Shown one piece after another: positions 10,506 through 17,518 of a stretch of DNA of 17,518 bases. The notes under the pieces were generated by a model, which had not been told where the DNA came from, made no database searches, and saw only the letters and a program-made list of their open reading frames with translations. A program made the position numbers and the translations under genes. Positions within the stretch are counted from its first letter, which is position 1. Each line of letters starts with the position of its first letter. This DNA comes from Schizophyllum amplum. Its lineage: Eukaryota; Basidiomycota; Agaricomycetes; Agaricales; Schizophyllaceae. The stretch spans positions 1 to 17,518 of the forward strand of contig VDMD01000276.1 of NCBI GenBank assembly GCA_007026445.1, written 5' to 3'.

Positions 10506-12804
10506 ATGTCACACACGGGCTTGCAACGAACCCATGCGCAGCTCCATGCAGACAAGTCTACTATCCGCAAGTCAAAAGCCACCTCTTCTCGCCCGTACCC
10601 TTTCTCGAGGCTGCCCGAGCGTCCATCCACGTGTGCACTTCAGTCGCAGGCGTGTCTGGAAAATGATGCGGCTGCCGTTCTCGAGGAAGCCTCCGTCGAA
10701 ATTTCGGGCATGATCACCACCTTGTACCCGAACAGCATCTTCCCTACCCCTCCTAGTCTTATCACAGGCTCTCTGGACACTATACTCTACTCCCTAAAAG
10801 AGAGCAGGTGGCTCAACTATCCCTCCCCGTCCCTCCATGCCGACCCGGGACAACAATATCGCGCATCAGCCCAGTTCCTCAACAAAGTCACTCGCTGTTG
10901 TTCGCGTGGCCATCTCGGAATGAACAGTCCTATTCCCCGTACTCCTCGCCAGTGGGTCGTTACCGAAAGCACGCGCACGTCTCTGGACGGCCCCGCTGGC
11001 CAAGTAACCGGCATCGCACTTGTCGACTCTGGGCTGGATGATGTGCAGTGGGCGGATGTACTCTGCGACGTCCAGATCGTGTCCGGACCGGAGCTCCTGC
11101 CACAAGCCCTTCGGCGCCTGTCGAGTGGCGCTGCGAACGTCTTCGCGAGTCAACAGGACCGGCTTTTCCACGTCGGCCTCGCTCTCGCGGGCGACGTCAT
11201 TCAGCTGGCATGCTATGACCGCGCGGGGCTCGTTACTTCCACGCCATATAGTATCAACGACAATCCGGTCATCTTCGTCCGCATCGTGATGGGACTGACG
11301 CTCCTCGACAAAAGCTATAGTGGGAAGGATCCGACGATCGTCTCGCGCGGCGGTCGGCGGTTTGTGACCGTCGGTAGCTTGGAGTACGAAATCATGGAGA
11401 CGCTGTCCTACAAGAAGAACATCGACGGACGGACTACCTGCTGGCGATGTCGGCTACCGAACAGCGACCAGGACCTCGTTGTGAAAAGTGTCTGGGAAAA
11501 CAAAAAGCGACATCCGACGGAGGGCGAACTTCTCGAGATGGCATGCAGGATCGATGGCGTAACATCTCTGGTCTGCGAGGAACCGGTCCTGCGACCCGAC
11601 GGGTCGACCTATGCGACAACAGAATTGCGTGAATTGTTGAAGGAGTCGTCGGAGCGGTGCGCGCTTCTCAGCCTGATCCCGCAACTCGAACTGCGTCGTC
11701 TTGTGCTCGAGCCGTATGCTCAGCCGCTGAAGTATTTCTCTTCGAAAAAAGAGCTTCTTTCTGTTCTCCGCGACTCGATCAAAGGTGAGCATGGCCCATG
11801 CGATCTGCAGAATGTGCACTAACGACGCATGTAGCTCACTGGGATCTCTATGAAGAGAACGTGCTGCATTGCGACATCAGCGGCAACAACGTCATGATGC
11901 AGGTCGAGCAGGGATCGCCGCTTCGGCGCGGGCTTCTCATAGATCTCGACTGTGCGATCATCGTTGAAGAGGAGCACGGAGTTGGTCCAATAGGCCGCAG
12001 AGCGGTACGTCGCGCAACCCGCTGGTAGTTTGAGCTTCTGTGACTGACGAACTTGCCTAGGGTACTCTGCCTTATATGGCGTGCGACATCGTCCAATACT
12101 CGGACCGCGTCGCGCACGGCCCGTGGCACGACCTGGAATCGTTCCTCTACGTCCTTATGATCATATGCGCGACCTACTCCGGCCCTTCGAACACGCCCCG
12201 CGAGGATTTCGACCTTTGCGACTCACCCATGAGCGCTTGGATGACGGGAGACGGCGACCGGAAGGCCCTCATCATGTACCAGTACGAGGACGACCAATTT
12301 CGGACGTTCTTGGACAGCGTCTTCGACCCCTACTTCGACGACATGAGGGATCTCGTCTGCGAGTTGCGGACGGTTATCTTGCGCAACTGGTCCAGGAAGG
12401 TCACGCATCACGACGTGCTCGAGGTTCTCGATCGGCATATCCAGCCCCTGCGGTCCGAGCGCGAGCGTGCGTCGGCTGAAGAGCAGAGCGCCCGCGAGCT
12501 CGCTACTATCGCCGAGTGCAGCAGCGCCGAGGAACGACGGAAGCGGAAGAGGGGCTCGGTCGCTACGACAGACGACGCAGAGTCAGGCGCTTCGCCTGCG
12601 CCGACACGACGAACAAACGTTTTGTCGCCTCATCACCACGGCAGCGATGACTCGAAGAGCACTTCTGTCGAGCCGTGTCATACGTCTGAGGAGACGAATT
12701 CGACAACGGAGGAATACGACAACTCATCCGCGAGCAAACGGAAGGCGAGCACGGAGAGATCGACCCGCTTATCGAAGCGCAAGAAGGTCGACCACGCTGC
12801 TTGA
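10506..12804 (+). CDS. FunK1-type protein kinase C
   Basis: Predicted FunK1 kinase, 730 aa, with exons 10506-11784, 11835-12004 and 12061-12804. Intron 1 (50 nt) is GTGAGC...CTAAC...TAG and contains a stop, so splicing is needed; intron 2 (56 nt) is GTACGT...CTAG. Joins give S-I-K-A-H-W-D-L-Y and R-R-A-G-T-L-P-Y. Motifs: G-R-T-T-C-W-R-C at 308-315, where the glycine-rich loop has lost a glycine present in A and B; L-V-V-K (Lys327); P-T-E-G-E-L-L-E; L-H-C-D-I-S-G-N-N with H438 and D440; I-D-L-D; G-T-L-P-Y-M-A-C-D (Asp492 where A has Glu); and P-W-H-D-L-E-S. The tail is Ser/Glu-rich with R-K-R-K-R-G and ends K-R-K-K-V-D-H-A-A, a likely nuclear localisation signal. The ATG is consistent with the paralogs, but the first 30 residues are unlike them, so a 5' exon is possible. 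Confidence 0.88.
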
Positions 12805-13169
12805 GCACATATATCGCTCCTCACGCGATTATTGGGAGCCTGCGCAGTGATGCATCCGACGGCGATCTAACAGGCATGTTCGCTGCCGCCACCGCCGCCG
12901 CGTCCTATCTGGGACGCCGGCGTGTTCACGTCCGAGCGCGAACACCTCGTCTTCGGCCCTCCGCCGTAGCGCTGTCACCCCAGCGCGCGCGTCGCGTAGA
13001 CGCAGGTGGGGCCAAGGATTGCCGTCGAAGCGGTGTACGATGCGTCGCGCGTCACAGGGAGTCGTTGGGTTCAGGCAGGGTTGAGGTCGACGCGGTCAAC
13101 GTGAAATATCATGTACTTATATTTATATACCAATGCATTACTTATCTACGACGGAATGGATGCTCGGTG
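12805..13169. other. No supported gene downstream of kinase C
   Basis: This is the 3' flank of kinase C before kinase fragment E. Frames crossing it have no recognisable domain. A GC-rich part (12880-13060) changes to AT-rich sequence near 13100-13150. Nothing matching the 3' flank of A was noticed here. Confidence 0.4.
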
Positions 13170-13630
13170 AATCGTTTTTGCCTCTGGGTGAGGGATGTCG
13201 AGAGTTCGTCACCAGTCTCTAAGCGCCGTTCGTGTCCCATGAATCAACCATTATTTCCGATGATGGCAATGCCTGCATATACAACAGAGAAATCCTCACG
13301 AGGGACATCCGAGGGAGGGGAACGATATGCTGGCGCTGTCGACGCTCGGACAGCGGCAAGAACCTCGTCATCCAGACTGTATGGGTAGTCTCCAAGGTAG
13401 GCGTTTAGGGAACCTGTATGGACATGTGGCAAAGCCCCCTACTGAACGCGAAATGTTGTCGGAGGCGACGGGTTCGCAGGTATCGCCAGCCCAGTATGCA
13501 TCGAGGGTGTCGTGCGACCAGATGGGCGGCCGTGCGACACTGCTGCTTAGGTATCAGACTTGCCGGCATCGACAGACTCCCAGGCAAACCCCATCTGGAG
13601 CTACGACGTACGGCTGCCGGAGGGTAAGGC
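13170..13630 (+). pseudogene. FunK1 pseudogene fragment E (kinase N-lobe)
   Basis: This is a degenerate middle piece of a FunK1 gene. From about 13193, G-C-R-E-F-V-T matches G-R-R-F-V-T of A. Then E-I-L-T-R-D-I-R-G-R-G-T-I-C-W-R-C-R-R and N-L-V-I-Q-T-V-W (about 13273-13380) match the glycine-rich loop and beta-3 strand, with the ATP-binding Lys changed to Gln. P-T-E-R-E-M-L-S-E-A, G-I-A-S-P-V-C-I-E, R-P-D-G-R-P and P-H-L-E-L-R-R (near 13590-13610) follow in different frames, with an in-frame TAG after R-P-C-D-T-A-A. It corresponds to about residues 280-397 of A. The N-terminal region and the catalytic loop are missing. The mixture of A-like and B-like residues suggests a separate, older copy. 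Confidence 0.75.
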
Positions 13631-13993
13631 AGGAAGAAGTAGATGAAAATGGGCTCGAGGATGTCGATGAGTACTTGAGTGCGAAGGTAACGCGAGTTAT
13701 GAACATCAATATGAGAGATGGAGAACAGAAGTATGGATAGACCAACAGAACTCACCACAGGGGGCCGGCAAAGCTCACGAAGACAGCGCTGGTGTTTTAA
13801 TCCAAGAGATTGTGCAGGTATAACGATATACAGAGATCCGTCGCCGCAGATTAGATATTTACCCGCCTTCCTATACTTTGCCCTGCTTCGACGCCGACAT
13901 CAACCTGCTCTCTTGCCAAGTTCCCCTCACCCTCTTGCGACGTCGCGCCCGCCCCACTTCGACGCCGCGCCCTACTTCGACGCCGAATTCGCC
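13631..13993. other. Spacer between fragment E and the UBC6-like relic
   Basis: No gene is supported. The expected continuation of fragment E (the catalytic loop with H-C-D-I-S) was looked for in all frames and not found. Short repeats begin near 13881. Confidence 0.4.
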
Positions 13994-14003
13994 CTACTTC
14001 GGC
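13881..14003 (+). repeat. Short degenerate repeats, CCCTACTTCGACGCCG
   Basis: A 16-bp unit reading CCCTGCTTCGACGCCG, CCCCACTTCGACGCCG and CCCTACTTCGACGCCG occurs at 13881-13896, 13952-13967 and 13970-13985, with a partial copy at 13992-14003. Spacing is irregular, so it is not a CRISPR array. It sits at the 3' end of the minus-strand UBC6-like relic. Confidence 0.55.
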
Positions 14004-14428
14004 ATTGAAATTCTCGACACCATGATCGCCAACACGATCAGCACCCCCCAACGCCACTTCTCCCACAGCACCGCCCCGCCGCTGAGCCATTTGCGCCTGC
14101 TGCTGGGGGATTTGCGCCCGTGCCCGCTGCAGAGCCTGTACCGTTCGCCGGCGCAGGTCTTGCGCCCGGTGCGCCTGCCGCGCTCCTTCTCGCCCATGTT
14201 CGGCAGGTCGCGCATTTGCGAGGTAGCGTACTGCAGAATGGTGGTCAGAAATGGGTTCTTGTCGTAGATTGGGTACTGACGCACCTCAGAGAATGCTTCA
14301 CGGAAGCGGGGCTGCTGGATATTCCACGTGTGGCTCTGGGCGGCAAAGCCGCGCTTGTGGGCGGGTGAGCTGTTGACGGAGCCCGTGGTGATCTCGTCGG
14401 AGAGCATGAACGAGAGGAGGCCGGTGAG
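13994..14428 (-). pseudogene. UBC6-like: UBC6-like E2 relic, 5' truncated, with tail anchor
   Basis: UBC6 is an ER tail-anchored ubiquitin-conjugating enzyme of ER-associated degradation. The frame from 14428 carries L-T-G-L-L-S-F-M, D-E-I-T-T-G-S-V and W-N-I-Q-Q-P-R-F-R-E-A-F, hallmarks of the C-terminal half of the UBC6/UBE2J fold. A 54-nt stop-free intron (14231-14284, GTGCGT...CTGAC...CTGCAG) joins F-S-E to Y-A-T-S-Q-M-R-D-L-P-N-M-G. A hydrophobic C-terminal anchor (W-R-W-G-V-L-I-V-L-A-I-M-V-S-R-I) follows and stops at 13994. Homology begins right after an acceptor-like ...CTGACCACATCCCCAG, so the relic starts at an old exon boundary. The catalytic Cys region is absent. The linker reads as Ala/Pro/Gly-rich in another frame, hinting at two compensating frameshifts. 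As it stands it cannot be an active E2. Confidence 0.75.
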
Positions 14429-14632
14429 ACTGGGGATGTGGTCAGTGTGGTGCGTAAGATAGGACGAGAGGTGTTGTGGGGAGTCGGTGTAGGATACAGC
14501 AGCGATGTGTGACAACATGAGTCTGCGGGGCGCTGGGGAAGGATTATGGGCATGAGCTAGCTGGCTTGCACGTACATCGTCGCGACGCTCCATGCAGGAT
14601 TCCACTATTGCATCGTTAGCTTTAGTAGACAT
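14429..14632 (-). other. Possible 5' remnant joined to the UBC6-like relic
   Basis: An ATG at 14632 opens M-S-T-K-A-N and runs for 19 codons to a donor-like GTACGT at about 14575. M-S/A-T-K-A is how many fungal UBC6 proteins start, so this could be a scrap of the first exon. The match is only a few residues, and the expected following exons are not found in any frame. It may be chance. Confidence 0.2.
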
Positions 14633-14650
14633 GGGTAAGAAGCAGTGGAC

Positions 14651-15262
14651 GCACGCTCCCAGGATCCCAGAGACGGAAGAGCTGCAAATGGCATCCCACG
14701 CCGATGTTCTTGCCATATTCGACCGCCACATCCGAACGAGCAGTCCGCGCATAGCGACGGTCCGAATACGCTGGTAAAGACCGACGGGTCACCCTCCATA
14801 GATGGTGACAAGGGTCTGGGCCGTCCGAAGTGGAAGAGGGTGGTGTTCAGCCGCAGGCGCCCAAGGGGCGAAGACGCGGGCGTCACGAACGCGGAACAAG
14901 GCGGCAGCGCCGTCGGAATACAACGACGGCTCGGAGCGCACCTTGGTGGCGCATGGGCACCCTGTGAAGAAAGCGAAGACGGCCGCTGATACCATAAAAC
15001 TTCGTTGTGTAGGAGCGTAGCTCTGATACGGGACGCCTCACGCGGATGAAGGTAGACCGCACCGCCTAACAGTCCCGTGCGTCGCTTTTGTTGATGCCCC
15101 AAAGTCATCGTAGAGACGCCCATCCGGGATCTGCAACTGAGCTGCCGCCCAACGAATGGCTCCAGCATGCCCTGACGACTGCGCCGCCGCCGCTCGAACA
15201 TTCGCGTGGCACGTCGGCCCAAGTTGCGCCGCGCACCCGACGGGAGGGTCGGTGAAAGGTAG
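14651..15262 (+). pseudogene. FunK1 C-terminal fragment F (copy of the end of kinase A)
   Basis: This is a close DNA copy of 6589-7245, the last part of kinase A plus its 3' flank. It starts at P-E-T-E-E-L-Q-M-A and continues S-H-A-D-V-L-A-I-F-D-R-H-I-R, as in A. A one-base deletion follows near 14740, and further single-base changes near 14850-14870 shift frame again before R-T-L-V-A-H-G-H-P-V-K-K-A-K-T. The end K-R-R-K-V-D of A is damaged. The match continues past A's stop codon through C-C-G-C-C-C-A-A-C and C-G-C-C-G-C-C-G-C-C runs, with about 30 bp absent relative to A around 15200. There is no start, no kinase domain and no promoter, so this is a broken segmental duplicate. Confidence 0.82.
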
Positions 15263-16629
15263 TGCGAGCTCCCTCGCAGGATCTCGAAGTTCAATTAGGA
15301 CTAGCGAAGACCCGTGCTCCGCACGGAGCATTCGACTCGCAAGACAGAGTGTGAATCAAGATAAATTCATCTGTTTGTATGATGTGCTACGATATTCTGC
15401 TTAATGCTTGTTGTCTTTGTCGCGGGCTTGCAACACTTAGCATCGCGCGTCTCCGGCACATCAGGGAGACGACAAAGTTGAAGTCGACCCACGCACCGCG
15501 TTGTTCGGGCGGCTAACCCATAAGCTTGGTGGACAGTCACTTGAGAGGCGGGTCGTCGTCAAACTGTCAATTTCGAGGGCAACTCGGGCTTCCTTTGCAA
15601 CCTTAGCGTAAATTCGGGACGGTTACCATCGCTGTTATCGCTGATTGCCTACCTATGGAGGAATGTCAATGAGGGAAAGCGAGGATGTAATGTATATGTT
15701 ACCTCGCGCAGAATATATCGCTGTTGCAGTCGAGGGAATTGGGAATGGACCGCGCATCAGGCTGAGCGACAGCTTTGCCAAAGATGCTGTCCTTGTCAAG
15801 ATAATGATCAACGGCATCCTCGTGCATGGAAAAGACGCGAGAGACCACCAACGGCTTGGCGAGGCAGAAGTTCCCGCGCGATCTCTGCCCAGCAGGGGTT
15901 GCAAGCCACTGAAGAAGAGGTCGAACTGTGAAACGTAAGTACAGCATCGACGGAGTCATCAGTGTACACGCCGAGGGAGGCGAATGAGAAAGCAGCATCA
16001 CACTGTCGAATGTTATGCCGAAATTGGCGTCCGCGAGCATCCTGAGCGGAGCAGATAAAAAGGTGATCTAGTGATGCTAGAAATAAGGGATATCAGCCTC
16101 TCGATACTGGCGGTGTGCTGCAGGCAGGGCAGCATGTGGGGCCCGGGCCCGCAGACGTATATAACATACAGAGGATGGGACAACTCTCAAAGAAAGGTCA
16201 ATGTCAAACACATATTAGCAGAAACGGAGGTCGTACGGAGGTGTTAGCGCCCACCTCATTATATTATTCTATTTCCTGAGCTTGCCTTTGGTGAGCGGGG
16301 GAGTGCGGACATTGATGCCTGCATATCCTCAGTATGGGGAACTATGTACAGAAGAAGATGTACCAACGGAGCGTGCTAGAAGAAGGTTGAGGTTAAGCTT
16401 GCAGGCCGTGGACGTCGAGCGCTCGGCTTGCGTCTTGCGATTGCAGCGTTATTCTCGTGCTGCTGATGATCTGCGATACTTTGGTGAGTGCAAGAATTGC
16501 GCGGATCGAGTGAGGGATATTGGCATAGGCTACGGAAGTAACAAAATCAGGAGGGCAGAGCAAAGCAATGTGGATTAGGCATATAACTTGTACATTCGGG
16601 AGTTGTAGGAGCAATGGTAGTCTATATGT
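15263..16629. other. Gene-poor region with ambiguous frames
   Basis: No gene can be supported. On the minus strand a 113-codon ATG frame (15699-16040) follows an acceptor-like GCTCAG. Its last codons overlap a donor-like GTAACA at about 15703, followed by a TTGAC branch and an ATAG acceptor, so it could be an exon piece. All three minus frames look partly protein-like, and none matches a family I know. Plus-strand frames at 15645-15938 (TTG start) and 16282-16578 are likewise unsupported. Confidence 0.35.
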
Positions 16630-17120
16630 AGAGTGCGGTGTAGCGGAGGGAGAGAAGGATGTGGGCGGAGGAGAAAGCTGAGGGTGGGAAAAACGGACAG
16701 AGGACAGACTTCGTCGGAGTAGCCTGTAGGGTCAGCAACAGGTCAGCAGATAGCAATTCCAGGCTGGAGGTGGACTGTATGGAAGAGAAGCCATTGAAGA
16801 AGAACGGGAGGCTGGAGGAAGAAGGGGACATTATTGCTACGCGGGGAGCATGATAAGGGTGGATGCGTTGACGATGAGATGCAACGATGGGAAGAGAACG
16901 GCGGTCAACGTTGTTCAAGCTACTGTAGGGCAGTGGTGAACGGGTAACAGAGTACCACAAAGAAAGAGCATGCACGTCTGTGGATGGTAGGGGTAAGACG
17001 TACGGGAAGGACAAAGTTGAAAAGAAGCGTCGCAAATGCGGAGTAGGGGTCAAAAAGAGGGAGGGAGGACTGTAAGAGGAGCAAGACCATCTTGTGCGGG
17101 CAGGAGCAGAGGAGTGTGTG
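16630..17120 (+). repeat. Purine-rich tract
   Basis: The plus strand is strongly enriched in A and G over about 490 bp, with many GGAGG, GAAGA and AAGAAG runs. The minus strand is therefore pyrimidine-rich and reads as a long Ser/Pro/Leu frame (16622-17152) that is best explained by composition rather than by a gene. No unit repeats exactly. Confidence 0.45.
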
Positions 17121-17518
17121 GGACGCTGGTCGACGGTCGACATCGGCGTCAAGCGCAGGCTCAGATCGCAATTGATTATTGGGGACGGTCGGTCCGAAGG
17201 CTGCGGTCACCTGATGTCATGGTCACTTCAGCCAATGAGGAGGCCGGTTTATAGTGATGATCGTCACGGCCGTTTCGCTTTAATAAAGAGATGATTTTGC
17301 AAGTTTTGCGCGTGAACGAAAGCGAAAAGCTCACATGTTGCGTGCAATGTATAATACTGATAGACGTTTGAGAGAGAAATTTAAGAGCCCGAGCGCAAAT
17401 GAATGGCGTAGACGATGGTGGTCAACCTGCAAGTCAATCTGTGACGGCGTGACGCGCCGCGCCTTGCCGAGTCGCGACGCGGCGTGCAAATCACGTGTAA
17501 TCGGCAAATTGGCGGTCA
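17121..17518. other. No supported gene (right edge)
   Basis: AT content rises around 17240-17410, and an AATAAA occurs near 17282, which could be a polyadenylation signal. No coding frame with family resemblance is seen. A promoter or 5' end of a gene beyond the window is possible but not shown. Confidence 0.3.

Noticed and set aside
13881..14003. Repeat array resembling CRISPR
   Set aside because: There are only three to four degenerate units, spacing is irregular, and the DNA is eukaryotic.
14000..14200. Plus-strand Pro/Arg-rich frames around 13718-14368
   Set aside because: They are antisense shadows of the minus-strand UBC6-like relic, whose family motifs are clear.
15699..16040. Cytochrome P450 fragment, suggested by R-G-N-F-C-L-A
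   Set aside because: The heme-binding F-x-x-G-x-R-x-C-x-G pattern is not present, and no other P450 motif was found around it.
16622..17152. 176-codon minus-strand frame
   Set aside because: It is Ser/Pro/Leu-rich low complexity caused by the purine-rich plus strand, and no domain is visible.

Overview
This window looks like nuclear DNA of a basidiomycete fungus, most likely an agaricomycete. The main reasons are several copies of the fungus-specific FunK1 protein kinase family, very short introns (48-57 nt, GT...AG, several with a CTNAC/TTGAC branch site just before the acceptor), and a relic of the ER-anchored E2 gene UBC6. The family names rest on motifs I recognise by eye; no database search was possible.

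Layout: 1-320 holds nothing I can support. A serine/proline/tyrosine-rich orphan reading frame lies on the minus strand at 321-1778. About 1.7 kb without a convincing gene follows (1779-3490). The core (3.5-12.8 kb) is a FunK1 cluster arranged as two head-to-head pairs: truncated pseudogene D (minus, 3491-4264) faces kinase A (plus, 4728-7016), and kinase B (minus, 7827-10055) faces kinase C (plus, 10506-12804). A and B are tail to tail. A, B and C share three exons with introns at the same two places, one just before the catalytic loop and one just after the DLD metal-binding motif. All three end in an acidic/serine-rich tail and a terminal basic K-R-x-K-V-D motif. A has a frame break near its 3' end, explained either by a fourth, 74-nt intron or by a one-base deletion.

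Downstream (13.1-15.3 kb) is a graveyard. It contains a frameshifted middle piece of a FunK1 gene (E, plus), a 5'-truncated UBC6-like fragment (minus), and a C-terminal FunK1 piece with 3' flank closely matching the end of A (F, plus). The last 2.2 kb holds only ambiguous frames and a purine-rich tract.

The most unusual feature is the kinases themselves. Every intact copy has HCD rather than HRD in the catalytic loop, and a C-W-R-C motif in the glycine-rich loop. The activation-segment glutamate is kept only in A, becoming Ala in B and Asp in C. This suggests a cysteine-marked, locally expanded FunK1 subgroup undergoing birth, fragmentation and decay.
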